Of a stretch of DNA of 64,000 bases, positions 35,203-45,205 are shown in pieces. Origin of the DNA: CAYXLI01 sp964464925 (GTDB lineage Bacteria > Acidobacteriota > Terriglobia > Bryobacterales > Bryobacteraceae); the NCBI GenBank assembly GCA_964464925.1, contig CAYXLI010000018.1, positions 1 to 64,000 of the forward strand. The letters run 5' to 3'. Within the stretch, counting starts at the first letter, position 1. Each line of letters opens with the position of its first letter. Under the pieces are notes generated by a model. It saw only the letters and a program-made list of their open reading frames with translations. It was not told the origin of the DNA and did not search any database. A program made the position numbers and the translations under genes.

Positions 35203-36089
35203 TCCACGTTCAGCGCCTGCTCGCGCAGTTTTTCGATGTTGGCCTTGGTGGCCAGAGCGAGTTCGGTGATCTCAAGCCCTGCCTCGCCCACGCCGGAGGT
35301 CTTCGACAGGATGGTATTGGTTTCGCGATTCATTTCCTGCAGGAGGAAGTCGAGCTTCTTGCCGATTTCGTTCTCGGTGCGGATCATGGTCTCAAGCTGC
35401 CGCACATGAATCTGGAGACGCGCAATCTCCTCATGAATATCGCTGCGGTCCGCGAGGACCGCTGCTTCCTGAGCGAGGCGCTGAGGCTCGATACCGGCAC
35501 CATCGAGAAGGTCGGCCAGGCGGTCGCGCAGGCGCTTGTGGAAACCCTCCAGCGCGCGGCTGCGAATATCCTCCATTTTACAGGCCGCCTTTTGGATGGC
35601 TCCACAATGATCCTCAAGTACATGGGCCAATTCGGCGCCCTCGCGATCGCGGAAGCCGTTCAACGTAGCGATGGCTTCGTCGAGTGCGGCGAGCAGTTCG
35701 GATTCGAAGCCAGCCGGCAGCTCAATATTCGACTCGTCGGTGAGGATACCCGGAACGCGGAATGCGAGATTGAGATTGATTTCCGGATCGAGGCTGTACT
35801 TTTCGGCCATCCCGCGAAACAGGGTGATATAGCTTTCGAGTCGAGCCGCGTCGACGCCGAGGCCTTCCGCCATTCCGGCGCGCGATGCGGAGAGCCGCAG
35901 GTCGACGTGGCCGCGATGGATGGATTTCTTCAGCCCGGTGCGCATGGCGCTTTCGAAGGGATCGAACTCGGGGCTCATGTGGAACTGGAGGTCGAGGCCG
36001 CGATGGTTTACGCTCTTGAGGCTGAGGGTGACTTCGTAGGTTCCAATGGTGCGCCGCACCCGGGCGAAGCCAGTCATGCTTCTGATCAT
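35199..36089 (-). CDS. yicC: YicC-family endoribonuclease-like protein
   Basis: A 296-residue protein. The ATG at 36089 gives the standard opening MIRSMTGFARVR; the next ATG at 36077 is possible. The N-terminal YicC domain and the C-terminal DUF1732 block (GKKLDFLLQEMNRETNTILSK) are full length. Family members are linked to RNA degradation. First gene of the yicC-gmk-rpoZ-coaBC-udg-tmk-holB run. Confidence 0.93.
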   Translation of the reverse strand: MIRSMTGFARVRRTIGTYEVTLSLKSVNHRGLDLQFHMSPEFDPFESAMRTGLKKSIHRGHVDLRLSASRAGMAEGLGVDAARLESYITLFRGMAEKYSLDPEINLNLAFRVPGILTDESNIELPAGFESELLAALDEAIATLNGFRDREGAELAHVLEDHCGAIQKAACKMEDIRSRALEGFHKRLRDRLADLLDGAGIEPQRLAQEAAVLADRSDIHEEIARLQIHVRQLETMIRTENEIGKKLDFLLQEMNRETNTILSKTSGVGEAGLEITELALATKANIEKLREQALNVE

Positions 36090-36162
36090 CAGACTTAACA
36101 GTGTCTCATCTATTTCTGGCATAAACTACCTGCATGCACGAAATTCAGGTGGCCTACGCCTG

Positions 36163-37419
36163 ATGACCCTGACGCCGCGGCAGATCCGCAGCTTCTGGGC
36201 AGCCTGGGGCGGATGGGCACTGGATGGCATGGATTCCTTTATCTATGCGCTGGTGTTGTTGCCTGCGATGAAAGAGTTGCTGCCGCCTTCGGGGATTGCG
36301 GCTACGGCAGCGAATACGGCGTACTACGGCGGATTGCTGTTCGCTCTGTTTCTGGCCGGCTGGGGACTGGCGTTCGTGTGGGGACCCGTGGCCGACCGCT
36401 TCGGGCGCGTGCAGACGCTGATGCTGACAATCCTCTGTTATTCGCTGTTCACCTTGTTGAGCGCGGTTGCAGCGAACGTCTGGCATCTGGCTGCGTTCCG
36501 GCTGCTGGCCGGGATCGGCATCGGCGGAGAGTGGACGCTGGGCGGGATTCTGGTAGCGGAGGAGTGGCCGGAATCACGCAGAAAACAAGGCGCCGGCTGG
36601 ATGCATACGGGCTACTACTTCGGCACGTTTCTGGCGGCAGCGTTGAACTATACCGTTGGGGCGGCATTCGGCTGGAGGGCGATGTTCATCGTGGGAGGTG
36701 CTCCGGCACTGCTGGTGGCGTTCATTCGTTACGGCGTAAGTGAGCCCGAGCGATGGCGGAACCGGATGCACAAACTGACCGCATTCGAATCATTCCGGGC
36801 GCTGTTCTCGCCGGAGTACCGGCGAAGGACCGTTCTGAATGCAGTGTTTCTTCTGATCTCGATGATTGGGTTATGGGCGGGGTCCGTGTATGTGCCGGCA
36901 TCGGTGACGCAACTCGCAGTGAAACAGGGCTGGACGGATACGCAGGCGGTCCGGTTAGCCTCTTTTGCGACGATGCTGTTATCGGCGGCGACGATACTCG
37001 GGTGCCAGCTGGTGCCGGTGCTGGCGGACCGTATGGGAAGACGGGCCATGCTTGCGTTCTACTTCGTGCTGATGGCGGTGTTCATCGCGCTTGGCTTTGG
37101 ATACTTTTTCTACGGGCCTGACGGGTTGTATCCGTTCATTGCATGCCTGTTCTTCCTGGGACTGGGCGGAGCCAATTTTGCGGTGTATACGCTTTGGCTG
37201 CCGGAACAGTACCGGACCGAGTGCCGAGCGAGCGCATTCGCATTTGCGACCTCATCGGGGAGATTTGTGGCTGCGGGCGCGACCTTTCTGGTAGGCGCGG
37301 GCATCGCGCGGTATGGCTCGCTGGGAATGCCGGTGGCAACGACCTCGATTGCATTTTTGATTGGTCTGATCCTGCTGCCGTTCGGCGAGGAGACAAAGGA
37401 TAAGGAGTTGCCCTCTTGA
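36163..37419 (+). CDS. Major facilitator superfamily transporter
   Basis: A 418-residue inner-membrane protein with about 12 hydrophobic helices. It starts at the ATG at 36163 behind AGGTGG. The loop 2-3 motif appears as GPVADRFGRVQTLM and again in the second half as PVLADRMGRRAML. GWALDGMDSFIYAL recalls the aromatic-acid/sugar-acid transporter branch. The end overlaps the next gene (TTGA), so a carboxylate substrate for the ligase is plausible; that is inference. Confidence 0.9.
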   Translation: MTLTPRQIRSFWAAWGGWALDGMDSFIYALVLLPAMKELLPPSGIAATAANTAYYGGLLFALFLAGWGLAFVWGPVADRFGRVQTLMLTILCYSLFTLLSAVAANVWHLAAFRLLAGIGIGGEWTLGGILVAEEWPESRRKQGAGWMHTGYYFGTFLAAALNYTVGAAFGWRAMFIVGGAPALLVAFIRYGVSEPERWRNRMHKLTAFESFRALFSPEYRRRTVLNAVFLLISMIGLWAGSVYVPASVTQLAVKQGWTDTQAVRLASFATMLLSAATILGCQLVPVLADRMGRRAMLAFYFVLMAVFIALGFGYFFYGPDGLYPFIACLFFLGLGGANFAVYTLWLPEQYRTECRASAFAFATSSGRFVAAGATFLVGAGIARYGSLGMPVATTSIAFLIGLILLPFGEETKDKELPS

Positions 37420-38765
37420 CGCTTGTGGATCTGTTTGACCTTTCCCTGGTGGGACGTCGCGATGTGGTTGCGCTGGAGTGGCAGGGACGGGAGTATACGT
37501 TCGGCGATGTGGAGACCAGGAGCAATCGGGTAGCTCAGTTGCTGCTAGCGCGCGGGTTCCAGAAAGGCGATCGCGTTTGTGTGCAACTCGCCAACTGCAT
37601 CGAGATGATCGACCTGTTTCTGGCGTGCGTGAAAACGGGAGTCATCTTCGTGCCGGTGAATGTCCTGTACAGGGAGCGGGAGATTGCACATATTCTCGAC
37701 GATGCGGAGCCGAGGGAGTTCGTGCAGCGGCTGGAGTGGTTCTCCGGTGCAGCGGAGATGCCGGGTGAGAGGCCGCGTATTGCACTGGATGGCGAGACTG
37801 CCGCGGGCATCATTTACACATCAGGCACGACGGGGGCGTCGAAGGGTGCAGTGCTTTCGCACAATAATTTCGCAGCGAATGCGGTGAATCTCGTGACGTG
37901 CTGGCAGATATCCAGTGCGGACCGGTTCCTGCTGGCTCTGCCGCTATTTCATGTGCATGCATTGGGGAATGGCTTGCATTGCTGGCTGATCAGCGGCTGC
38001 CGCATGCGGCTGCTGGAGCGGTTCGAGCATCAGAGGGCTGCGATTGAGTTCATGGATTTTTCTCCGACGCTGTTCTTTGGTGTGCCGACCATGTATGTGC
38101 GGCTGCTGGATGTGGACGCGCAGACTGCCCGGAGGATCGGGGCGGGTATGAGGCTGTACGTGTCGGGGTCTGCTCCGTTGCCAACGCAAACATTGGAGGA
38201 GTTTCGCGCGCTCTATGGGCACACGATCCTGGAGCGGTACGGGATGAGCGAGACGCTGATGAACATGAGCAATCCGTATGTAGGCGAGAGGCGGCCCGGG
38301 AGCGTGGGGCTGCCTCTGCCGGGCCTGTCGGCAAAGATTATGGACGGAGAGTTGTACCTGAAGGGTCCGAACGTGTTTGCCGGGTATTGGAAAAGAACGG
38401 AGTCGCCGTTTGTGGATGGATGGTTTCGGAGCGGCGATTTGGCGACGGTTTCGGAAGATGGCTATTACACTCTGACGGGGCGGCGGAGCGAGCTGATCAT
38501 TTCGGGTGGGTTCAATATTTATCCACGTGAGATTGAGGAATTCCTAATGGAATTGCCTGGGGTGAGAGAGGCGGCTGTGAAGGGGCGGCCGGACCGGTTG
38601 CGAGGCGAAGTGCCTGTGGCGTTCTATGCGGGGGAGGCGGAGCCTGGGGCTCTGGAGGTTGCGTGCAGAGAGAAGCTGGCTTCGTTTAAAGTGCCGCGGG
38701 CGTTTCAGCGTGTGGACAAGCTGCCGCGGAACGCGATGGGGAAAGTGGTCAAGCAACAGCTCTAA
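37416..38765 (+). CDS. AMP-forming acyl-CoA ligase, malonyl-CoA-synthetase-like
   Basis: A 449-residue member of the adenylate-forming family. The TTG start at 37416 has AAGGAG eight bases upstream. Motifs: YTSGTTGASKGAV (ATP loop), Y-G-M-S-E-T, W-F-R-S-G-D-L-A and GRRSELIISGGFNIYPREIEEFL (hinge), with the catalytic lysine in R-N-A-M-G-K near the end. It is shorter than most relatives (about 500) through a compact N-terminal domain. Translationally coupled to the transporter: import followed by activation. Confidence 0.9.
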   Translation: MTLVDLFDLSLVGRRDVVALEWQGREYTFGDVETRSNRVAQLLLARGFQKGDRVCVQLANCIEMIDLFLACVKTGVIFVPVNVLYREREIAHILDDAEPREFVQRLEWFSGAAEMPGERPRIALDGETAAGIIYTSGTTGASKGAVLSHNNFAANAVNLVTCWQISSADRFLLALPLFHVHALGNGLHCWLISGCRMRLLERFEHQRAAIEFMDFSPTLFFGVPTMYVRLLDVDAQTARRIGAGMRLYVSGSAPLPTQTLEEFRALYGHTILERYGMSETLMNMSNPYVGERRPGSVGLPLPGLSAKIMDGELYLKGPNVFAGYWKRTESPFVDGWFRSGDLATVSEDGYYTLTGRRSELIISGGFNIYPREIEEFLMELPGVREAAVKGRPDRLRGEVPVAFYAGEAEPGALEVACREKLASFKVPRAFQRVDKLPRNAMGKVVKQQL

Positions 38766-38767
38766 GA

Positions 38768-38782
38768 TGGGGTCAGACCCCA
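38768..38782. repeat. Small palindrome TGGGGT-cag-ACCCCA between convergent genes
   Basis: A 6-bp perfect inverted repeat lies 3 bases after the ligase stop, with a T-run at 38797-38803 before the opposite gene's stop. It may act as a weak terminator. The same GGGGTCAGACCCC string recurs in many environmental genomes. Confidence 0.45.
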
Positions 38783-38801
38783 AGGGTTAGCTTACAGTTT
38801 T

Positions 38802-40739
38802 TTACCTGGTGAGGCGGAGGGCCCAGGCTGATCTGGTGACCGGGCCGAATGCTGTGTCTCCCAAGGAGTGAGGGAGTTTGTCGTCCCGCAGGTCTGTCCA
38901 GTAGAAGGGCAGGTCGGCATGGAACCAGTTGCGATGGTCGGAGGCCAGCCAGCCGCGCTCGATTACTTTGCGGATGGCGTCATCACGCGTTAGTTTTTCG
39001 CCGAAATATGCGGCGAGTGCTACGGCGGCTTCGCCCCGGGTGATGGGCGCATCGGGAGAAGCGTGCAGATCGGACCCGAGCGGATACCAGCCCCGAACGG
39101 CCGCGAGTTGAATTGCCGCGAATGCGGGGTGGCTGGTGCGGAGATCGTCGAACCACACGAGAGGAACTCCAGACTTCGCGAGATCGGCCTGAACGTTTCC
39201 CCCATCGGGGAGAGCGTTGTGTTCGATGGCGAGTGCCGCGATGGTTCCTGCTGCCTCGCCGACCATCCACTCGATGGGATGCAAACGGAAGGCGCCGTTG
39301 GTGAGGTGCGTGATTCCGATGTTTTTGCCGGCAGGCAGGAAGTTTACAGGAGTGCGCGGTAGCAGCGCGCCCATCGGGATCTGGAACGGCTTGGGCATCA
39401 TCATGCGGCCTCGCTCATTCGCTCCACATGGATGAATGTCGACCATGTAGAAGCCAATGCCTATGGAATCGTCGAACCAGCGGGCGCGCGGACCCTTTTG
39501 ATACTCATCGACGATGTCCTGCTCCACTACGCGTTTTTGCGCAAGCATCCGGCGGGATTCACGGATGTAAGGATACTTGGAGAAGCCATCTTGTGTGCCC
39601 ATTACGTCGGGCTTCAGGGCGAGTTCCGGATGCTGGAGGTCATGCTGGAGCCAATAGAGGAACGCGAGTGAAGTACGTTTCGCGCGCTGCAGGATTTGCG
39701 CGGCTTCGAGCGGGGCCCGATCGAGTAGGGACTCAGCCGCGTAGTCCTGGCGCGGCCAGTTCATCAAGGCGATCTGCGGCAGCCGGGCTCTGAGCCGGCG
39801 CCAGTTAAAGAAAGGACCCGGCGACATGTTGTTTGGAATAGGCGGATCTTCTCCATACATCTTGTATTCGAAAGCGCCGCGCCAGCCGAACTCCTTGGGG
39901 TAGTTGACGCGTAGGGTGAAATCCTGGCGCTTGACGATCGCGTCATAGTCGGGAGGTTTGGGAATCGGCGGCCCGGACTCGCGACGCTCAATCGCGAAAG
40001 GGTAAGTGAAGCTCTGGACGCAGGCTGTGTTGGCCTGATCGGCTGCGTGAGGTTCGTTCGTGGCGGACCTGGCCTCCGAGCCGACGACGTAGGGAAGGTC
40101 TGCGAGCGGAAGAAGATCGCCCATCTCGGTAGCGTCGAGCACGTATCGGAAGCGGATTCGCATTGCCTGCTGCTTCTCGAAATTCCAAACGAGCGCGCTG
40201 CTGAAGCGATTTCCTTGCTTTTCGAGTGCCACGACCTGGGAGCGGAGCATCAGACGAATCTTTTTGCCGCGGAGCATATCTTCAAGGACCGATTCGCCGA
40301 TCCTGGGCTCGAAGCAGAGATTCGAAACGTAGCACCTGCCAGGGTTCGGATCGCCCCCGTAGCGGGCGCGAATACCGTCGCGGAATGCGTAGTACGAACG
40401 GGTGCCTCCGGAAATTTCGATGAAGCGATTCTCGTCTAAAGCAGAGACGCCGCCGGACGTCGCCTGGCCACCCAGCCAGTCTGTTTCCTCGGTGAGGCAG
40501 ACCGAAAGTCGGTGGCGCGTGACCGCGAGCGCTGCACCGATGCCGCCCATGCCAGCGCCGGCCACCAGCACGTCACAGGTCACCTCGGACACTTTTGCGG
40601 GAATCGACACACGGACCACGGCACTTGAGGGATCGCCGGTGACGGGGATTTTTTGTACATCCACCAGCGTGTAGTCGGCGGCATCGAGGCTCAGCGCGGC
40701 CAGGAGTAAGAGATGGCCAAATCGGGCGTATCTACCCAT
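38802..40739 (-). CDS. Secreted FAD-dependent oxidoreductase with a C-terminal SLH-like segment
   Basis: A 645-residue protein. A signal peptide precedes CDVLVAGAGMGGIGAA (FAD Rossmann motif, about 55-70) and D-W-L-G-G-Q-A-T-S-G-G-V. It belongs to the FAD_oxidored group seen in polysaccharide- and sugar-processing loci. The last ~110 residues (HPAFAAIQLAAVRGWYPL...APITRGEAAVALAAYFG) resemble surface-layer-homology repeats. Its start overlaps the preceding gene by 49 bases. Confidence 0.88.
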   Translation of the reverse strand: MGRYARFGHLLLLAALSLDAADYTLVDVQKIPVTGDPSSAVVRVSIPAKVSEVTCDVLVAGAGMGGIGAALAVTRHRLSVCLTEETDWLGGQATSGGVSALDENRFIEISGGTRSYYAFRDGIRARYGGDPNPGRCYVSNLCFEPRIGESVLEDMLRGKKIRLMLRSQVVALEKQGNRFSSALVWNFEKQQAMRIRFRYVLDATEMGDLLPLADLPYVVGSEARSATNEPHAADQANTACVQSFTYPFAIERRESGPPIPKPPDYDAIVKRQDFTLRVNYPKEFGWRGAFEYKMYGEDPPIPNNMSPGPFFNWRRLRARLPQIALMNWPRQDYAAESLLDRAPLEAAQILQRAKRTSLAFLYWLQHDLQHPELALKPDVMGTQDGFSKYPYIRESRRMLAQKRVVEQDIVDEYQKGPRARWFDDSIGIGFYMVDIHPCGANERGRMMMPKPFQIPMGALLPRTPVNFLPAGKNIGITHLTNGAFRLHPIEWMVGEAAGTIAALAIEHNALPDGGNVQADLAKSGVPLVWFDDLRTSHPAFAAIQLAAVRGWYPLGSDLHASPDAPITRGEAAVALAAYFGEKLTRDDAIRKVIERGWLASDHRNWFHADLPFYWTDLRDDKLPHSLGDTAFGPVTRSAWALRLTR

Positions 40740-41803
40740 GCGCCTCCTTTCCGCCGCGAATCGAGACCGGCGAGCAGGATTCCGTTTGTGAGGAGTGTGC
40801 GTTCAATGGGCATCTGCTCGCGCTTGGTGAGAACGAGATCCTCGAACGCCTTTACGAGAAAGCCCCAGTGCGAGTGAGTATAGAGGCCGATGTAGAAGCA
40901 AGTGGCTTGCGGATTGGGCTCGCCCTTCATACGCGCGGCTAAAAGATAGTCGCGCGTTTTGGAATTGAGATGTAGGACGGATGCGCGGAGGCCGTCGCGA
41001 TAACGGATTTGAAAGGCCTGGGGCTTCTGTCCTTTGTCTTCGGGCGGCGGATTCACTCGCTTGGCTAAAGCGGCCTCGCGGAGGTCGGGAGCGATGTCCC
41101 AAACGGCGGGGCCTTCCAGGTAGCGAACTGCTTCGACACCGGTTTCGCCACGTTTTTCGGCGATGCTTTGCATTGCCTCGATGCCGTGATACGCGTGCTC
41201 TTCTATGTCGCTGTAAGTGACGGCGACGAACTCTTCTGGTTTGCCGGGCTTCCAAGGAGGCCGCTGCCAACTGAGAGGGACCGTGGAACCGCAAAGGAAC
41301 GGGATGCGGCGCTCCCGGACAGTGTCATGCATGGCGCGCGCGTCTTTCCAGTCGTAGGCGAGGTACTTGTCACTGAAGAGCGGAGGAACGTGCGAGAGCT
41401 TCATGATCTCGTCGAAGTATCGCTTGCGCGGATAAGAGAAGTTGCCGAGAGCCGTGCGCGGGTAGTCGCCGTGTTCGCCGATCACGGCAATGCCGTCGAC
41501 GCCATGCACGGCTTCACTTATGCTGGAGCAGATGCGGATGCCGTACTCGGCCGCCTGCTCGCGAGCCATATCGTTGAATGGGAACTGATCCACATAGAAA
41601 TTGACGGTCTGCAAACGGGGACTGTGCCAAGCGCCGTTCAGGCGGTAGCCGTCGAGCAGACGGGAAACGAATACGTCCGCGTGGGTATTGGGTCCGTAGA
41701 CGTTCATGACGCACGCAACACGCGGCCGGGGCGCGGCAGCAGCGCCATACGCGGCTGCCGCGCCTGTGCTCAATAAAGAAGAAATCCAACTGCGGCGTGT
41801 CAA
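40691..41803 (-). CDS. Exported protein of unknown function, possible oxidoreductase
   Basis: A 370-residue protein. The TTG at 41803 overlaps the receptor stop (TTGA) and gives a twin-arginine-like leader (TRRSWISSLLSTGAAAA). The mature part has an N-terminal alternating beta-alpha region (VACVMNVYG, VDGIAVIGEHGDYP) that could be a nucleotide- or sugar-binding fold, but I cannot assign a family with confidence. It lies between a TonB receptor and an FAD oxidoreductase in one minus-strand unit, suggesting a role in using what the receptor imports. Confidence 0.7.
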   Translation of the reverse strand: MTRRSWISSLLSTGAAAAYGAAAAPRPRVACVMNVYGPNTHADVFVSRLLDGYRLNGAWHSPRLQTVNFYVDQFPFNDMAREQAAEYGIRICSSISEAVHGVDGIAVIGEHGDYPRTALGNFSYPRKRYFDEIMKLSHVPPLFSDKYLAYDWKDARAMHDTVRERRIPFLCGSTVPLSWQRPPWKPGKPEEFVAVTYSDIEEHAYHGIEAMQSIAEKRGETGVEAVRYLEGPAVWDIAPDLREAALAKRVNPPPEDKGQKPQAFQIRYRDGLRASVLHLNSKTRDYLLAARMKGEPNPQATCFYIGLYTHSHWGFLVKAFEDLVLTKREQMPIERTLLTNGILLAGLDSRRKGGAWVDTPDLAISYSWPR

Positions 41804-44800
41804 AACTTGATTTTCAACCCGAACTGGAATTGACGCCCGACGTTGCGCTGGCTGGTGACCTGCCCGAACTGTTGCGATGTGACCGTGCCGTTCGGTGAGT
41901 TGAACTGCGGCGTGTTGAACAGGTTGTAGCACTCGGCGCGGAACTGCGTGACGATTTCCCGATCCTTCAGCGCGGCCGTGAAGTTCTTCACCATAACCGC
42001 ATCCACATTGCGAGTGAAGTCATTGCGCACGTCGGGCAGCCGCGGACCGAGGTTGCCGAACGTAAATGGGAGGGCGTTCTGAAATGCGGTAGTGTCAAAC
42101 CATTTCGCGATGGTTGGATGATCGAGCTTCGCACTGCGGCCGACATTGACCGCCGGTGTGGTGATCGAGATCGGCTGGCCGCTCTGTACGCGCACGATAC
42201 CGGAGAGATCCCAGCCGCCGAGGACCCAGTTTGCCGGACCGCTCAGCGAGAGCTTGCGGCCGGCGCCGACCGGCAGTTGATATACCCAACTTCCAATGAA
42301 CTGATGAGGCGTGTCGAACGAGGAAAGCGCCTTGTTCAGCCGGCGATTGTAGAAATCGATGGGCGTGCTGATATCGTCTATCGCCTTGGACCATGTATAG
42401 CCAAGCAGAAACGTGAGGACGCTGGACAGGCGTTTTTCGGCCTGTAGAGTGCCGGCTTCATAGCTCGAGTTGCCCGTGGGCGCCAACACCTGCTGCACGC
42501 CGCTGTCTCCGGAATACTGGGGGTAGGGGAGGAGCGACTGGCGGCGCGAGATGGTTCGACCCGAGAGCGCGCCGGCTGTGATGATGCCGAAGAACGGGTT
42601 CGGCACCTGGTCATTCAGCGCATTGCCGAGCGAGAAGTATTGGTCCGGAAGCTGGTTCAAGTTCCAGTTCGACGCAAGCAGGTGTGCGCCCCGATTGCCC
42701 CAGTAGTTCGCCTGCATGACTACGCGGCCGGGCATTTCCCACTGCACTCCGAAGCTCCATAGTTGCACGTAGCCGGACTTATTGCCGAAGATGGGCGCCT
42801 GGATTTGAGCGCCCGTGTTGGCCAGCGGATCGCGGTCATTCAGTGGCGGCAGGATGCCTTGTGGAAAAGGATTGCTGATACGGTTCAACGGAGTGAGATT
42901 GTTGTCGTTGCTGGTGACCATCGGCGTATCGCGGAACGCTTCAATGGCGCCGAGACCATTGGCCTGAATGTTCCGAGGCACGTAGAAGAGGCCGTAACCT
43001 CCGCGAATCACCACTCGATCAATTGGACGATATGCGAAGCCGACGCGGGGAGCAAAATCATGCCACTGCGTTTCGTTCTGATTGATCGAGTTCTCCTGGC
43101 CCACCCAGCGAAGCACGCCTTGGAGGTTCGGCAATCCTACCTTGGAAGCCAGCGGATTTGGTGCGGTGGGATCGAAGTACGCGATGCGATTGTACTTTTC
43201 GCGATTGCCGATCTGCAGATCCCAGCGCACGCCAAGGTTGAGGGTCAGCTTATCGGACGCGCGCCAGTCGTCCTGGAGATAAAGTGCGTAATAAAGGCCC
43301 TGCGTAGAGATCGGATTGATGGCTCGCATGGTACCGCTGGCCGGTGTGCCGAGCAGGAAATCGGCGAATCCGAAACCGCCGTTGCGGCTGGTCTGAGTCG
43401 GATTCGGCCCTTGCGTAAAGGCGCGCGAGAAGGTGTAGCTGCCGGAAGGCGCAGTGTTTTGGCCTTCGTTAAAATCGAGGACGCGCCAATCCGCGCCCCA
43501 TTTCAGATTATGCGTACCGCGGGACCAAGCCACGCCTGCGCGCGTTGCGAACACGTTGCGCGGCTGATACTGCGTGAAGGAGTCCCCGCCATTCGAGATC
43601 GGCGCGACATCGGAAACTGTCGCGGACGGGAACTGCTTCACCGAATAGGCAAGGAAAGCGGGCGGGAAGCCAAGTGCTGCGATGTCAAAGCCGTTGGACA
43701 GCCCGAACTGTGTAGCGAGTGCGCGGCTGAAAGAGAATTGTGCGGTGGCGAGTAGAGACGGAGTGATTACGCGAGTCAGATCTGCCATCGCCTGATGGTA
43801 GGTGTCGGTGGTGCTGCGGCCGCCGCCGATCGGGAGCGGAAGAGGGCCAGGCACAACGCGGACGTCTTTCTGCTGGGAATAGCGGCCGAACAGGCGCGTC
43901 TTCTCACCGAAGTTCTGGTCGACGCGGAGATCCCACTTGTCCGTGTCGATGGTGGACTTCGCGGCTTGCACGAAGTTGTTCTGCCCGGTGACCGGATCGC
44001 CCTTGGCGTTCGCGGCAGGGTAGTAGCTGGCGATCTTCGCCGATACCGGGTCTATCCGGTTACCCGGGATGATGTTGCTGGGGAATGCGGTCCGCTGCCG
44101 TTGGCCGTTGGCCAGCATCGTGGTGGTGGCCGGATCATATACGACGATCAGGCTACCGTCGCTGGCAAACGTTTTCGAGAAGTCTCCGGCTTTTTGGGCA
44201 TCCGTCGGGACAGTGGTGGTGCTGGTCACGGGGAAGCCCTGGCGGAGACCTTCGTAATCGCCATAGATGAATGTCTTATTCTTCACGACCGGACCGCCGG
44301 CGTTCCCTCCGAACTGATGCCGTTTGAAAGAAGGGTTCTTCAGGCCCGCCCGGTTGTTGAACCAGTTGTTCGCTTCTATGAAGCTGTGCCGTTCGAAGTC
44401 ATAGACCAGTCCGTGATATTCGTTCGTGCCCGACTTGGTGATGACGTTGATGACGCCGCCGGAAGTGCGGCCGAATTCGGCATCGTAGCTATTGGCCTGG
44501 ACCTTGAATTCCTGCACCGAATCCACAGGGGGATTGATGATGCCGCGATTCACATCGGGAGTGGTGTTGGCGGCGCCATCGAGCAGAAGTTCCTGGGAGC
44601 CGGAGCGGCCGCCGCCGACGTTGAAATCGGATTTGAAAAAGTTGCGGCCGAGTTCCTGTCCACCGCCATTACCGAAGTTCGGTCCGAAGGTGACGCCGGG
44701 AGTGAGGCCGACGAGCGCGAGCGGGTCACGGACGTTGAGAGGAAGATTCTCGATCGCACGGGTGTTCACGACCTGTCCGAACGTGGCGGTTTGTGTCTGC

Positions 44801-45180
44801 AGCGCTTCAGCGGACGCAGTGACGAGCAATTTCTCGGTCGCGTCGCCGAGTTGCAGGGTCACATCGAGTGTCGCCACGTCGTTCACTTGCAGTGTGATCG
44901 GCCCTTGCTCGAAGCTCTTGAAACCCGGAACCGAACAGGTCAATTTGTATTGGGCCGGTGGGAGAGCAAGGAAGCGGTAGATGCCTCCGTCGTTCGACAC
45001 GGCGCTGGACTGCACTCCGGTGGCGATGTTCGTTGCGGTGAATTTTGCGTTCGGGACCACGGCGCCTGAGCTATCCTTCACTGTGCCGGTGAGTTGAGCC
45101 TGAAATGTTTGGCTGAACCCAGCTGAGACGCCGAGCGCGAGCAGGACCGGCGCTATGAGAAAGTGCCTGAAGCGAATCAT
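41800..45180 (-). CDS. Oar-like TonB-dependent receptor
   Basis: A 1126-residue outer-membrane protein. The ATG at 45180 opens a signal peptide (ending GFSQ). Residues about 20-115 are the carboxypeptidase-regulatory domain (LTGTVKDSSGAVVPNAKFTA). The plug includes VNTRAIENLPLN and G-G-R-S-G-S-Q-E-L-L-L-D-G, and the barrel ends LKIKF. Oar-like receptors are greatly expanded in this phylum. Its gene and the FAD oxidoreductase gene on the other strand start only 25 bases apart. Confidence 0.93.
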   Translation of the reverse strand: MIRFRHFLIAPVLLALGVSAGFSQTFQAQLTGTVKDSSGAVVPNAKFTATNIATGVQSSAVSNDGGIYRFLALPPAQYKLTCSVPGFKSFEQGPITLQVNDVATLDVTLQLGDATEKLLVTASAEALQTQTATFGQVVNTRAIENLPLNVRDPLALVGLTPGVTFGPNFGNGGGQELGRNFFKSDFNVGGGRSGSQELLLDGAANTTPDVNRGIINPPVDSVQEFKVQANSYDAEFGRTSGGVINVITKSGTNEYHGLVYDFERHSFIEANNWFNNRAGLKNPSFKRHQFGGNAGGPVVKNKTFIYGDYEGLRQGFPVTSTTTVPTDAQKAGDFSKTFASDGSLIVVYDPATTTMLANGQRQRTAFPSNIIPGNRIDPVSAKIASYYPAANAKGDPVTGQNNFVQAAKSTIDTDKWDLRVDQNFGEKTRLFGRYSQQKDVRVVPGPLPLPIGGGRSTTDTYHQAMADLTRVITPSLLATAQFSFSRALATQFGLSNGFDIAALGFPPAFLAYSVKQFPSATVSDVAPISNGGDSFTQYQPRNVFATRAGVAWSRGTHNLKWGADWRVLDFNEGQNTAPSGSYTFSRAFTQGPNPTQTSRNGGFGFADFLLGTPASGTMRAINPISTQGLYYALYLQDDWRASDKLTLNLGVRWDLQIGNREKYNRIAYFDPTAPNPLASKVGLPNLQGVLRWVGQENSINQNETQWHDFAPRVGFAYRPIDRVVIRGGYGLFYVPRNIQANGLGAIEAFRDTPMVTSNDNNLTPLNRISNPFPQGILPPLNDRDPLANTGAQIQAPIFGNKSGYVQLWSFGVQWEMPGRVVMQANYWGNRGAHLLASNWNLNQLPDQYFSLGNALNDQVPNPFFGIITAGALSGRTISRRQSLLPYPQYSGDSGVQQVLAPTGNSSYEAGTLQAEKRLSSVLTFLLGYTWSKAIDDISTPIDFYNRRLNKALSSFDTPHQFIGSWVYQLPVGAGRKLSLSGPANWVLGGWDLSGIVRVQSGQPISITTPAVNVGRSAKLDHPTIAKWFDTTAFQNALPFTFGNLGPRLPDVRNDFTRNVDAVMVKNFTAALKDREIVTQFRAECYNLFNTPQFNSPNGTVTSQQFGQVTSQRNVGRQFQFGLKIKF

Positions 45181-45205
45181 GATCACGTATGATATTCCAT
45201 CGGGA

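Noticed and set aside
43795..45069. 424-residue plus-strand frame opposite the Oar-like receptor
   Set aside because: Antisense shadow of a receptor with clear domains.
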